From the IMG/VR virus record IMGVR_UViG_3300046002_006949, positions 1 to 64,000 of that record: 64,000 nucleotides of DNA. The stretch is one strand, 5' to 3'. This document shows, in pieces, positions 50,406-59,042 of this stretch; the stretch's first letter is position 1, and every line of letters starts with the position of its first letter. The position numbers and the translations under genes are program-made. A model generated the notes under the pieces. It saw nothing but the letters and a program-made list of their open reading frames with translations. It was not told where the DNA came from and made no database searches. This DNA comes from a virus.

Positions 50406-51008
50406 ATGCAAATTTCTATTACAGTTGGACTGGACGAGCTACGCTCACTGCCCTTTGAATGGCAGAAAAAGATCCTCGCGTCGTTGGATCTTCCGGTCTC
50501 CCCGCCTGCTTACGCAGAACCTGTACCCCAGGTGGCTCAGTTTTCACAGCAAGCTCCGGTCCCAACGCCGATGCCAGCGTTTGCTCCACCAACCCAGCAG
50601 GTTCAGCAGCCACCGAAGCAACCGGTCATGCAGAACGGTGTGCCGACGTTTCTGCCAGACAAAGGCTTCGTGACCCAGCAGAGCGTAGCTCTCGACGTCC
50701 TGAGTGGCCAGCCAATCCAGCCACCGGTCCAGATGAGTCAGGCCCCGGTCATGCCTCAGTTCCAGTCGGCACCGGTTAACGTCACACCTATCGGTATCTC
50801 CGGTACCGTGATGGCGCCGATGCAGACTCCGCCGGGAGCCGCTGACCCAGCTACTGTCCGAGCCGCGGCGATTCAAGCCTTCAACCGAGGTGGACGAGAA
50901 ATCGTTGCCGCCGCAGAGGCTGCCAGCGGCGTCAAGATTATGGCACTGGCCCCGGACAACGCTCACCTGTTGGCCCACGCCTTGCGGGAGCGGGGAGTTG
51001 CGGTATGA
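50406..51008 (+). CDS. First gene of replication operon, unknown Pro/Gln-rich protein
   Basis: A 200-residue protein. A short N-terminal domain (QISITVGLDELRSLPFEWQK) is followed by a long Pro/Gln/Val-rich segment (PQVAQFSQQAPVPTPMPAF) and a helical end (AAIQAFNRGGREIVAAAEAA). Disordered middle regions of this kind are usual for protein-protein linkers such as single-strand-binding protein partners. GGAGGT lies 5 bases before the ATG. Function unknown; coupling to the DUF2800 gene by ATGA supports a replication role. Confidence 0.6.
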   Translation: MQISITVGLDELRSLPFEWQKKILASLDLPVSPPAYAEPVPQVAQFSQQAPVPTPMPAFAPPTQQVQQPPKQPVMQNGVPTFLPDKGFVTQQSVALDVLSGQPIQPPVQMSQAPVMPQFQSAPVNVTPIGISGTVMAPMQTPPGAADPATVRAAAIQAFNRGGREIVAAAEAASGVKIMALAPDNAHLLAHALRERGVAV

Positions 51009-52246
51009 GTGGGAAACACTATCTCCTCGGCCCGTCAAGTCTACCACGCATCCTGAACTGCATCGGGTCCCTCTACGGACCTGCTGCCCCGGACCCGTCT
51101 TCTCCGGCCGCAGAAGAAGGTACGACCTGCCACAGCCTGTTGGAATTCTGTATGACCTTCGGGGTCAGTCCTCGTGACTGCCTCGGAAGTACAGACTTCA
51201 ACGTGAAGTTTCCAATCACGATCGAGATGGTCGAAGGTGTTGAACTGTTTCTGGACACACTCACAAGTGTCTGCACCGAGTTCGACCTCCCATCAACAGC
51301 GGTAGTATCTGAGCAGCAGTTGGTCCATCGTAGTATTCCGAATCAGATGTTTGGCGGTACTGCGGACTGCATCGTTGCTCATGGTAATACTCTGGTCGTG
51401 ATGGACCTGAAGTACGGTCACAAGCAGGTGTACGCGGACAGTGAACAGCTCACAGCCTACTCGCTGCTGGCCCTGGACTCACTCGGTGAACGGGCCAACG
51501 ACATTACCAACGTCGTGCAGATCATCGTGCAGCCCCGGGGTAACCCTCAGGTCAGCCGGCACGTACTCGGACAGGCCGAACTGTTCGACGTGTGGAACAG
51601 GGTCTCTCAGGCCGCCAGCTTTGTATTGGCTAACCCTGACATGACTGAGCGGACGACGTTGGAGTACATGAAGGCCGGCGACTGGTGCAAGTACTGTCGC
51701 CGTAAAGAAGGTTGTCCTGCCCGTCAGACTCTGGTGACAGAGTTCGTTGAGCTGGGCACGTTCGTGAACCCGAATGATATGTCCTTGCTCGCATCACCAA
51801 CTTCAGACCTGTCGACAGAGGTACTTATCGACTGGAAGAAGAAGTTCGATGTGATCAAGGACTTCATGAAGGGTGTGGAGACGGACCTGAAGAACCGTGC
51901 CGCCAATGGCGAAACGGTTCCGGGGTTCAAGTTAGTACTGGACTGGACCAACCGGCAGTACGTGGAGACCGATGAGGAGAAACTTCGTAAGAAGATTCCT
52001 CGGGTGTTCAAAGGTGTGATGGCGAAGGATATCATGGAGCAATCGCTGGTGTCCGTCGCCAAGCTGGAGAAGATCCTCAAGTCGAAAGACTTGTGGAAGC
52101 AGTTTAAGGACAAGTTCAACGAGCTTGTTACGACCAAACCTAAAGGTGTCAAATTGGTTGACGCCCGTTCGAGGGGTGAAGAAGTTCGCCCTGAGACAGC
52201 ACTTGAGTTACTGAATGCTATGATTGAGGAAACCCCAGATGAGTAG
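51005..52246 (+). CDS. DUF2800 family RecB/Cas4-like nuclease
   Basis: A 413-residue protein. It opens GKHYLLGPSSLPRILNC and has GTADCIVAHGNTLVVMDLKY followed by GHKQVYADSEQLTAYS, the Asp-Lys containing core of PD-(D/E)XK nucleases, and a cysteine cluster (AGDWCKYCRRKEGCPARQ, with a fourth Cys N-terminal at CIGS) that could hold an iron-sulfur cluster as in Cas4. DUF2800 proteins sit in a conserved phage replication module with DUF2815 and DNA polymerase A, and probably act as an exonuclease in recombination. The start overlaps the upstream stop (ATGA). Confidence 0.8.
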   Translation: MSGKHYLLGPSSLPRILNCIGSLYGPAAPDPSSPAAEEGTTCHSLLEFCMTFGVSPRDCLGSTDFNVKFPITIEMVEGVELFLDTLTSVCTEFDLPSTAVVSEQQLVHRSIPNQMFGGTADCIVAHGNTLVVMDLKYGHKQVYADSEQLTAYSLLALDSLGERANDITNVVQIIVQPRGNPQVSRHVLGQAELFDVWNRVSQAASFVLANPDMTERTTLEYMKAGDWCKYCRRKEGCPARQTLVTEFVELGTFVNPNDMSLLASPTSDLSTEVLIDWKKKFDVIKDFMKGVETDLKNRAANGETVPGFKLVLDWTNRQYVETDEEKLRKKIPRVFKGVMAKDIMEQSLVSVAKLEKILKSKDLWKQFKDKFNELVTTKPKGVKLVDARSRGEEVRPETALELLNAMIEETPDE

Positions 52247-53069
52247 TTTTGGCCCCCCACCCGGTGTAAACCCAGCAATGCCAACTCACAGCAGTGCCCC
52301 GCCTGCTCCGACGCACGGCAAATCGGAGGACCCGACACGCGTTGTCGTCGGCCCTCTAGTGATCAGCTACCCGAACCTGTTTATTCCTCGGCGGAAGGAT
52401 TCCAAAGATCCATCCTCGCCGTTGGTGTACTCGGCGGAACTGATCTGCTTCGCGGAGAACCCAGCGTACCAGACGATCTACCAGAAGCTCATGACCGCGG
52501 CCAACATCGTGTGTCAGGACAAGTTCAAACGATCGATTGATACGCTCGAAAAGCAACCACTCCGGCCCATTAAGATCCGGCCCGGCATGGAAACACGCAA
52601 CGGGTTCTTCTTCGGAGCGAACTCTAACGCACAGTACGGTGCACCGAAAGTGTACGTGGGTAACCCCGCGGTACCTGTCACTGACCCGGACGTGATCTAC
52701 CCCGGTGCGATCGTCTACGTCACGGTGAAAGCCGGTGCGTACGACAGCAACGGTAACAAGGGCGTCAAGTTCTACCTGAACGGAGTTCTCAAGGCCGCCG
52801 ATGGTACGCCTCTGGTGGCCCCACGAGACGGGGCTCGGGACTTTGACGGGATTATGGCTGAATTGCCGGTAACCCCTGCTCAGCAGAGCTTCCAAGCACC
52901 TCCTGCGGCTGGCTACGACCCTGCTCAGCAGCATCAGGCCCCACCAGCGGCACCTCAGATGCCTGGGTACCCGCCTCAGGGGTATGCTCAGCCACCGGTC
53001 ATGCCTCCGGTGCCGGGGTACGGTATGCCACCAGGCTACGCGATGCCCCCGGGATATCCTCAGCCGTAA
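52239..53069 (+). CDS. DUF2815 family single-strand DNA-binding-like protein
   Basis: A 276-residue protein with the DUF2815 core (RVVVGPLVISYPNLFIPRRK, KVYVGNPAVPVTDPDVIYPG, YVTVKAGAYDSNGNKGVKFY), likely an OB-fold single-strand DNA-binding protein. The C-terminal 80 residues are Pro/Gln/Tyr-rich repeats (PGYPPQGYAQPPVMPP) of the disordered, partner-binding type seen in SSB tails. It lies between the exonuclease and the HTH gene and polymerase. Overlaps the previous gene by 8 bases. Confidence 0.75.
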   Translation: MSSFGPPPGVNPAMPTHSSAPPAPTHGKSEDPTRVVVGPLVISYPNLFIPRRKDSKDPSSPLVYSAELICFAENPAYQTIYQKLMTAANIVCQDKFKRSIDTLEKQPLRPIKIRPGMETRNGFFFGANSNAQYGAPKVYVGNPAVPVTDPDVIYPGAIVYVTVKAGAYDSNGNKGVKFYLNGVLKAADGTPLVAPRDGARDFDGIMAELPVTPAQQSFQAPPAAGYDPAQQHQAPPAAPQMPGYPPQGYAQPPVMPPVPGYGMPPGYAMPPGYPQP

Positions 53070-53081
53070 CCAAACCGAGAT

Positions 53082-53109
53082 GGAGCCGGGTTCGCCCGGC
53101 TCCTCTTTC
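53082..53109 (+). terminator. Hairpin with TTCG loop after DUF2815 gene
   Basis: GGAGCCGGG (53082-53090) pairs with CCCGGCTCC (53095-53103) around TTCG, followed by TCTTT. It looks like a terminator or a partial one that tunes expression of the downstream HTH and polymerase genes. Confidence 0.65.
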
Positions 53110-53123
53110 CAAAGGAGAGTACT

Positions 53124-53375
53124 GTGGTTGAAATGATTCGTGTAAAGGTTGAGGTCGAGGTAGTCGACCATGAAGCGACCGGGAAGATAATCAGGCAATG
53201 GCGAAGATGGCACTGCCTGACCATAGCAAAGGTGGCAGACACAGCCTGCCTGTCACATTCGTACCTGTCTCAACTTGAGTCAGGCAAAACTGTATGGACC
53301 GAGTCCGTATTCGCTCGGGTAGTAAACGCTCTGCAGATCATGACAGGGGAATCGGAACCGTGCTTACGTGGCTAG
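53124..53375 (+). CDS. XRE-family HTH regulator inserted in the replication module
   Basis: A GTG behind AGGAGAG starts an 83-residue Cro/CI-like protein. After a charged strand, GKIIRQWRRWHCLTIAKVAD and CLSHSYLSQLESGKT form the helix-turn-helix with its recognition helix, and the last helix runs FARVVNALQ. Such proteins repress or activate phage operons. The location between the DUF2815 and polymerase genes is unusual for that module. It is a candidate ligand for the left-end palindromes. The polymerase start lies inside its 3' end. Confidence 0.75.
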   Translation: MVEMIRVKVEVEVVDHEATGKIIRQWRRWHCLTIAKVADTACLSHSYLSQLESGKTVWTESVFARVVNALQIMTGESEPCLRG

Positions 53376-55426
53376 TCATGGACTTTGAAAGTCGGTCTCC
53401 AGTTGACATTCGTGCTTCCTCCACAGTGAGGTACGCGAAACATCCGGAGACCGACATTCTTTGTATCGGCCTGAAGTGGAAGGACCGTCCGGCAACAGCC
53501 TTGTCTCCTAACAGAGGCAAGTTTGTTCTGGACGGTACCATCCGACCAATCGAACTGATGGAAGCGATCCGCATCGGCTGCCCGATCGTGGTCCACAATC
53601 TGTCGTTCGAGAAGAGAATGTACCGTCACATCTGTGTCGAGCGGTGGGGTTGGCCGGAGATCCCGGACTCACAGTGGCGAGACACAGCCGCCATCTGTCG
53701 GTACTACGCGGTGCCGGCGAGTCTGAAGATGGCCGCACAAGCGATGGAGTTGGACAGCAAGAAGGACATGGAGGGCAACCGTGTCATGCTCCAGCTTGCA
53801 AAACCCCGTAAGCCCCGGAAGGCTGAGGTTACGGAATGGCTACAGTTACACACAAGTACCGACAACATGCCAACGCTGTGGTGGGAGGACGAAGCCAAGC
53901 TGGACCGCGTCGTCGAGTACTGCAAGGACGACCTGTATGCACAAGAGGCCCTCTACATCAAGCTCGGTGATCTTCCCCATGAACGCTACGCTGAGTGGCA
54001 GTTCGACGATATGGTCAACGAACGTGGCGTACCCGTCGACTGGGGGGCATTGGTTGAGGCCAGTCGTCTGATCGAACAATCGATGGGTAACTATGATCGT
54101 GAACTTCGTGAGATCACTGCAACGCCTGCGTTCCCGGACGGCATGGTCACTGCTGTGACCCAACGTAAGAAGGTGTTGGACTTCTGCGAGCTGCAAGGCT
54201 GGTCGATGCTGTCGACAAATAAGGAATCGGTTGAGGACGCGTTGGCATCACCGAAGCTGCCGGACAGGGTGCGAAGGGTCCTGTCAATCGTCCAGTCCGC
54301 AGGTAAGACCTCGCTCGGTAAGGTCGAGACTATGATCGACCTGACGGATGATGACTCACGTATCCGGGACAGCCTGGCGTGGCATGGTGCTGCGACCGGT
54401 CGTAAAGCCGGCCGCGGGATGCAGCCCCAGAACTTCCCGAGAGAAGTACTCGGTGACAAAGAGACTGAGGTCTTCCATGAGATCCTCGCTGGTCAGGACT
54501 CGTTCATGCACGCGGAATCATTCGCTGCGTTCCAGGACATATCAGTGCCTGACCTGGTGTCAGCGGCCCTGCGATCATTCATAAAGGCAGACGACGGTAA
54601 GCTCCTGTTCGTCTCCGACTTCTCCAATATCGAGACTCGTAACCTCGCCTGGGTAGCTAACTGTCGGTTGCTGAACGAAGCCTTCAGTACAGGCAAGTGT
54701 CCATACCGTCAGTTCGCCAGTCGTGTGTACAACATCCGGGCGGAGGACATCGCCAAGGGATCGCAGGAGAGACAACTGGGCAAGGTGGCTGTGCTTGGTC
54801 TGGGCTACGGCATGGGTGCCCAGAAGTTTAAGGACACAGCCGGGGCCCCACCTTACAACATCGATCTGCCAGAGGAGCGGGCCAAGGAGATCGTCAAGCT
54901 GTACCGTGAGACGTACCCTGAGGTGCCGAAATTCTGGAAGGCGTGCGAAGACGCGTTCGTCAAGGCGATCAACGAGAAGTCCAGCGTACCAGTTGGCCGG
55001 ATAGCGTTCGGGTCCAACGGCGATTGGGGCTGGATCGTTCTGCCTTCTGGCCGAGCTATCTGGATGAAAGACCCTCGGGTTGGTCGCGTACCCGACAGAT
55101 GGCGAGAGGGTAAGACCCGTCTCGAAATCTCGTACATGGGAGTCGACAGTAAAACAAAGCAGTGGGTCCGCCGGTCTACATATGGCGGTTCCCTGGTAGA
55201 ATCAATCTGCCAGGCCGTCGCGGCGGACCTACTGCAGGAGGCAATGCACCGACTGGAGGCCAACGGGTACCCCGTGATCCTGTCAGTGCATGACGAAACG
55301 GTGTGTCATGCCCCAGCTCATCTCAGTGTTGAGAAGTTCGATGCGTTGATGAAGGCCCGACCTAAGTGGGCGTTAGACTTACCGGTTGAATGTGAAAGCC
55401 ACGCAAGCAGGAGGTATGGGAAGTGA
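53360..55426 (+). CDS. Family A DNA polymerase
   Basis: A 688-residue replicative polymerase with 3'-5' exonuclease motifs MDFES (Asp8/Glu10), IVVHNLSFE and YCKDDLYAQ, and polymerase motifs A (VSDFSNIETRN, near 418), B (GKVAVLGLGYGMG, near 474) and C (SVHDETV, near 642). All metal-binding acids are present, so proofreading and synthesis should both work. It partners with the primase-helicase at 5565. The GTG at 53360 (alternative ATG at 53378) puts the first strand of the exonuclease domain at the N-terminus; it overlaps the HTH gene by 16 bases. Confidence 0.93.
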   Translation: MLTWLVMDFESRSPVDIRASSTVRYAKHPETDILCIGLKWKDRPATALSPNRGKFVLDGTIRPIELMEAIRIGCPIVVHNLSFEKRMYRHICVERWGWPEIPDSQWRDTAAICRYYAVPASLKMAAQAMELDSKKDMEGNRVMLQLAKPRKPRKAEVTEWLQLHTSTDNMPTLWWEDEAKLDRVVEYCKDDLYAQEALYIKLGDLPHERYAEWQFDDMVNERGVPVDWGALVEASRLIEQSMGNYDRELREITATPAFPDGMVTAVTQRKKVLDFCELQGWSMLSTNKESVEDALASPKLPDRVRRVLSIVQSAGKTSLGKVETMIDLTDDDSRIRDSLAWHGAATGRKAGRGMQPQNFPREVLGDKETEVFHEILAGQDSFMHAESFAAFQDISVPDLVSAALRSFIKADDGKLLFVSDFSNIETRNLAWVANCRLLNEAFSTGKCPYRQFASRVYNIRAEDIAKGSQERQLGKVAVLGLGYGMGAQKFKDTAGAPPYNIDLPEERAKEIVKLYRETYPEVPKFWKACEDAFVKAINEKSSVPVGRIAFGSNGDWGWIVLPSGRAIWMKDPRVGRVPDRWREGKTRLEISYMGVDSKTKQWVRRSTYGGSLVESICQAVAADLLQEAMHRLEANGYPVILSVHDETVCHAPAHLSVEKFDALMKARPKWALDLPVECESHASRRYGK

Positions 55427-55620
55427 AGTACTATTGGGGGTCCAAGATTGAAGTCACAGAAGGTGTCCGCGGTTTCTGCGGGGACCGTAGTTTCAGAGTG
55501 GTGGTTGAGGCCGACGTACACTCAGACGATGAAAGCCTTGAAGTCACACTGTCGCTGGGTGAGGATGAGCTTCGTAAGTTGATGAAACAGATTCAGGATG
55601 TACTGGAGGCAGACAGATGA
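55423..55620 (+). CDS. Unknown protein, 65 residues
   Basis: GTG start overlapping the polymerase stop (GTGA) and stop overlapping the next ATG. A beta-rich first half (RSFRVVVEADVHSDDE) and a helical end (KLMKQIQDVLEA). No family match; probably an accessory of the replication module. Confidence 0.55.
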   Translation: MKYYWGSKIEVTEGVRGFCGDRSFRVVVEADVHSDDESLEVTLSLGEDELRKLMKQIQDVLEADR

Positions 55621-55889
55621 GATACCGGCAGACACCAAACGGTTGCTTAATACCGATCGATGAAGTCACAGAGCCACCAAAGCACGCAGCGTGGGCCGGG
55701 ACCCAGACGGACGCCACGAAAGAAGAGATCGATGCTCACCTTCAGGCGATGTACCGTACTTGCGGGTTTCACCGGGTCGGAGGCCGATGCTGGGGCAGCC
55801 CAACACCTGACCCGAAAGCAGTCTTCAACCAGTTCGCCAAGTTCATGTACGGCGACGATTGGTTCTTCAACGGTGAGGAGTACTGCTAG
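55617..55889 (+). CDS. Unknown protein, 90 residues
   Basis: ATGA overlap on the 5' side, and its stop overlaps the next GTG. Contains YRTCGFHRVGGRCWG with two cysteines and a helical end (VFNQFAKFMYGDDWFFNG). Not recognised, but conserved-looking and coupled to the nuclease gene. Confidence 0.55.
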   Translation: MRYRQTPNGCLIPIDEVTEPPKHAAWAGTQTDATKEEIDAHLQAMYRTCGFHRVGGRCWGSPTPDPKAVFNQFAKFMYGDDWFFNGEEYC

Positions 55890-56185
55890 TGGCTGGACCC
55901 GAGAAACGAATTGAATCCGCCTTCGCCAAGTGGTGCCGTGACAGCGGCATGTTCTGCCTCAAGCTATCCGCCCAGGGTGTGACCGGTTTTCCTGACCGGT
56001 CCATCATCCTGCCCGGCGGTAAGCTGGTGTGTGTCGAGTTCAAAAGTCCAACAGGTAAGACGTCCAAAGTGCAGGACCAGCGGATCTCGGCACTGCGGTT
56101 GCTTGGTGTACCTGTGCTGGTCACGAGTGTGTTGGCCGAAGCGAAAGATTTTGTGAGAGGGTTTATTGATGCAAGCCGTAGCTGA
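55889..56185 (+). CDS. VRR-NUC domain nuclease
   Basis: A 98-residue stand-alone VRR-NUC domain with TGFPDRSIILPGGKLVCVEF followed by KSPTGKTSK and Q in VQDQRISALR, the core GxPD...ExK...Q of the PD-(D/E)XK superfamily. VRR-NUC proteins cleave branched DNA, and phage members usually accompany an SNF2-type helicase, which follows here. Starts at GTG, overlapping the previous stop by one base. Confidence 0.88.
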   Translation: MAGPEKRIESAFAKWCRDSGMFCLKLSAQGVTGFPDRSIILPGGKLVCVEFKSPTGKTSKVQDQRISALRLLGVPVLVTSVLAEAKDFVRGFIDASRS

Positions 56186-57608
56186 TAAGGTCTGGACTCC
56201 ACATGGGTACCAGAACTCCGGGGTCCAGTTCCTCCACGAGAGGACCAGCCTTAACCCCGAGGGTAAAGGCGGGGCCGGACTTCTATGGGACTGCGGGCTC
56301 GGCAAGTCCACGACCTGTCTGGAGTGGATGAGTCAGATGAAAGAGTTCGGCCTCGCAAACCGCTTTCTCATCGTGGCCCCACTCCGTGTTGTCACCAACG
56401 TGTGGCCCCGGGAAATCGTCGAGTGGTCTAACTTCAGGTCGCTGTCCTTCTCAGTGATACATGGCAGTGCGATTGTACGTCGTAAGAGAATGGCAACGCC
56501 GGCCAACATCCACATCATCAACCGGGAGGGCATCCCGTGGTTAGCCAAACAACTCGAAGGTCGTAAGACCCTCCCGTGGCAGGGCATCATCATCGACGAG
56601 TCCACGTCGTTTAAGAACTGGTCTGCGGCTAGGTCGAAAGCCCTGCGTAAGATCATCCCACGCATACCGTACCGCGTCATCCTGACAGGCACGCCGACGC
56701 CGAATACTCTGGCTGACCTGTACCCCCAGGTATGGCTGCTCGATGAGGGGCAATCCCTCGGTGAAAACATTACTAAGTTCAGGGCCAACAACTGTGCTCA
56801 GGTTGGCGAACGTCAGATGAACAAGTTCGAGGTGAGGAAAGACCGAGAGGCTACCATCCACGACTCGGTGAAGCATCTGGTCCTGCGGCTCGACGCGAAG
56901 GATCATCTCGACATGCCGGAGCTGGTCTACAACACGATCCGGTGCGACCTGCCTTCTAAGGCAATGGCTGAATACAAATCGATGGAGGAGCAACTCTTCG
57001 TGGCCCTCGCAGACGGGTCCAGCCGCGGTGCGGTGAATGCTGGTGCCAAGTACAACGCCTGTCGACAGATCGCCAACGGTGGGATCTATGACGAGCAGCA
57101 CACCGGGCACCACCTGCACGACGCAAAGGTGGACGCGTTACATGAACTGATTGAGGAGCTGCAGGGCAAGCCGGTTCTCATCGCGTACCAGTTCGGCCAC
57201 GACCTTGAGCGTATCCGCAAAAGGTTCCCGAAGATCCAGGCGATTCATGGCGGCATGAGGACCGCTGAGGTGGATCGGCTGATAGCCGACTGGAACGGTG
57301 GGTGTCTCAGTGGGACACACTTGGCCGTCCAGCCACAGGCCCTGAGTCATGGAGTGAATCTCCAGGAGGGACCGGGAAGAAACATCTTCTGGTTTGGCCC
57401 CTCAGATAACCTCGACACGGTCTACCAGTTCGACCGACGCATTTACCGCCAGGGTGTCGGGTCCACTGTCGTGGTGCATCGGGCGTCCTGTAATGACACG
57501 CTCGATGAGTTGGTCTGGGAGAAGATCAACAACAAGGAGGAGGTCCAGTCGAACCTTCTTGAGGTACTACGTCAGTACGCGAAGACGAAGATGTCAAAGC
57601 GGGGTTAG
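56169..57608 (+). CDS. SNF2/DEAD-type helicase
   Basis: A 479-residue superfamily 2 helicase of the phage SNF2 type: Walker A DCGLGKSTTC (near 41-50), IVAPLRVVTNVW (motif Ia), IIIDESTSFKNW (DExx motif II), VILTGTPTPNTLADLYPQ (motif III), VLIAYQFGHDLERI and QFDRRIYRQG (motif VI). These enzymes translocate on DNA and, with VRR-NUC, are thought to process forks or junctions. ATG at 56169 (TTG one codon earlier). It ends the operon and overlaps a converging minus-strand gene by 4 bases. Confidence 0.9.
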   Translation: MQAVADKVWTPHGYQNSGVQFLHERTSLNPEGKGGAGLLWDCGLGKSTTCLEWMSQMKEFGLANRFLIVAPLRVVTNVWPREIVEWSNFRSLSFSVIHGSAIVRRKRMATPANIHIINREGIPWLAKQLEGRKTLPWQGIIIDESTSFKNWSAARSKALRKIIPRIPYRVILTGTPTPNTLADLYPQVWLLDEGQSLGENITKFRANNCAQVGERQMNKFEVRKDREATIHDSVKHLVLRLDAKDHLDMPELVYNTIRCDLPSKAMAEYKSMEEQLFVALADGSSRGAVNAGAKYNACRQIANGGIYDEQHTGHHLHDAKVDALHELIEELQGKPVLIAYQFGHDLERIRKRFPKIQAIHGGMRTAEVDRLIADWNGGCLSGTHLAVQPQALSHGVNLQEGPGRNIFWFGPSDNLDTVYQFDRRIYRQGVGSTVVVHRASCNDTLDELVWEKINNKEEVQSNLLEVLRQYAKTKMSKRG

Positions 57609-58009
57609 ACGTACTCATCGCCCCTCAACACGCCTTCAAACAGACGCCGGCCCCGGCTGAATATCAGTCGGGTCTTGTACCCGTCGAGGCTATCCTCGCT
57701 GTCAGAGGACGTCCAGAACGGGTTCTTCCTCGGGTTGTAGGTCAACTCTCGAACAGGCTCGTATTCGTCACCGACGCCAGCCCCAGCTTTGACGTACTCG
57801 CAGTCGACCCAGGCACACACGGTCTTATCCGCCCCATCGAAGATCTTATTGGCCGTCGCCTTCTGGTTCCTCAGCCTACAGTTTATCAACCGTAAGCCGA
57901 TCCGGGACGGGTCCGCGTAGAACGGTATCTCGTTCGGCTCTGTAGGTATCCAAACTTTCCACTTCCCGAAGTTCTTACCGAGACCCAGGTGGAATCTTAC
58001 TCGTAGCAT
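57605..58009 (-). CDS. Last gene of the right minus-strand block, unknown
   Basis: A 134-residue basic protein (MLRVRFHLGLGKNFGKWKVW) with short beta segments (YADPSRIGLRLINCRLR). The ATG follows TTGGAGGGTGCC. It overlaps the converging helicase gene by 4 bases without a terminator between. Not recognised. Confidence 0.6.
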   Translation of the reverse strand: MLRVRFHLGLGKNFGKWKVWIPTEPNEIPFYADPSRIGLRLINCRLRNQKATANKIFDGADKTVCAWVDCEYVKAGAGVGDEYEPVRELTYNPRKNPFWTSSDSEDSLDGYKTRLIFSRGRRLFEGVLRGDEYV

Positions 58010-58042
58010 GGCACCCTCCAAAAAAGTTTAGTGAACACAATG

Positions 58043-58066
58043 CTGGTCCTCCGCAGAGGACCAGCG
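58043..58066 (-). ncRNA. UGCG-loop hairpin 1
   Basis: In the minus-strand transcript GCUGGUCCUC-UGCG-GAGGACCAGC, a perfect 10-base-pair stem closed by C-G, giving a cUGCGg (UNCG-class) tetraloop. It lies between genes 58073-58324 and 57605-58009 and is followed by the conserved GUGUU element. One of eight related hairpins. Confidence 0.75.
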
Positions 58067-58072
58067 TTACAG

Positions 58073-58324
58073 TCACTTCAGGTAGTCCTCGGGGTAGAAT
58101 GGCGTACCGTCCGGCAGATAGACGTGGTCCCCGTCCCAGCTACCACACTCACGCTCGCCGAACAGGCATGAGGCGAGCTGTTCCTTGATCTCGCCTTCAC
58201 CCCTGAACTCACACTTCAAGGGCCAGGGAATCGTATCGATGTCTCCAGCCGGGTAGTGGTAGATCAACACGTCCTGACCAATCTCAAGTTGGCCACCGCT
58301 GCTTGTCAGATGACAGTTATTCAT
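58073..58324 (-). CDS. Unknown acidic protein, 83 residues
   Basis: ATGA overlap with the upstream gene. The sequence (NNCHLTSSGGQLEIGQDVLI... KEQLASCLFGERECGSWDG) has an acidic, beta-rich pattern. No family recognised. A hairpin of the UGCG family follows its stop. Confidence 0.55.
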   Translation of the reverse strand: MNNCHLTSSGGQLEIGQDVLIYHYPAGDIDTIPWPLKCEFRGEGEIKEQLASCLFGERECGSWDGDHVYLPDGTPFYPEDYLK

Positions 58325-58554
58325 AGATCCAGGTCCTCACACTTAGCAGAATAGATTGGCCCACCATCTGTCGGGGCAACCTGTATCGTGGCAGCACCGA
58401 GGATACAGACACATCCGACAACGTTTACCATCTGGTCCTGTGACTTGTCGTACACAGGGGCCTGAACCAGCTTGTGAAACTGGCGGAGGACAGACTGCAT
58501 ACGAGTCTGCCATGACAATTGAGCAGGGGACTGAGGGGGTTGTTCACTCGGCAT
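58321..58554 (-). CDS. Small protein, 77 residues
   Basis: The ATG at 58554 sits behind GGGAGAACGCG and overlaps the upstream gene by 11 bases. A Gln/Ser/Pro-rich start (SEQPPQSPAQLSWQTRMQSV) is followed by a hydrophobic, cysteine-containing stretch (VVGCVCILGAATIQVAPTDG) and an acidic end. The middle segment could be a membrane or a buried strand region. Unrecognised. Confidence 0.5.
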   Translation of the reverse strand: MPSEQPPQSPAQLSWQTRMQSVLRQFHKLVQAPVYDKSQDQMVNVVGCVCILGAATIQVAPTDGGPIYSAKCEDLDL

Positions 58555-58864
58555 CGCGTTCTCCCAGATTCTTAAAACCAGTTGGATATTCAGGCGGATA
58601 CATCTCACGCCCCTCTTCTTCGATGTTGGTCCATGCCGGCCGCATGACGGCGAACATGTACTTTCCATGTGACTCCGGAATGTAGATCGGCGCCGTGTAG
58701 TACGGCAGAAGCTGGTCGCCCCAGACTTCTGTCTGGACCATCCACTTACCACCTCGGTCCCGGCGGGACAGCTTCACCTGATGACGGTAGCGTGTCCCGT
58801 CTGCTGCAATGGTAGACCAGATGTTCCGCCACTGTCTCGGATCAGCTTCGATTCGACTTGCCAT
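58544..58864 (-). CDS. Unknown protein, 106 residues
   Basis: Starts at ATG 58864, overlapping the membrane gene by 23 bases. Basic N-terminus (ASRIEADPRQWRNIWSTIAA), then beta-rich sequence (HQVKLSRRDRGGKWMVQTEV) and an acidic end. No known domain. Confidence 0.55.
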   Translation of the reverse strand: MASRIEADPRQWRNIWSTIAADGTRYRHQVKLSRRDRGGKWMVQTEVWGDQLLPYYTAPIYIPESHGKYMFAVMRPAWTNIEEEGREMYPPEYPTGFKNLGERDAE

Positions 58865-59042
58865 TGTTCATCCTTTCGTAAGCGTTGTGTAATTCTTTGG
58901 AGTACGTGTCATGCCACTTCTTCTCATCCTTCGCGATCATAGCCATCGCAAAGATGTAGAGGCCGACCAGTACGAGTGCCGCAAATGCCATGATGGCCAG
59001 CGGGTGCGTCGTCTGCACAAGGTCTGTCACTGAGCAGAGCAT
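58842..59042 (-). CDS. Single-pass membrane protein, 66 residues
   Basis: A hydrophobic segment at about 15-36 (PLAIMAFAALVLVGLYIFAM) follows a short N-terminus; the C-terminal half is charged and helical (IAKDEKKWHDTYSKELHNAY). It overlaps the upstream zinc-ribbon gene by 16 bases. Possible anchor for an early phage protein; not known. Confidence 0.55.
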   Translation of the reverse strand: MLCSVTDLVQTTHPLAIMAFAALVLVGLYIFAMAMIAKDEKKWHDTYSKELHNAYERMNNGKSNRS

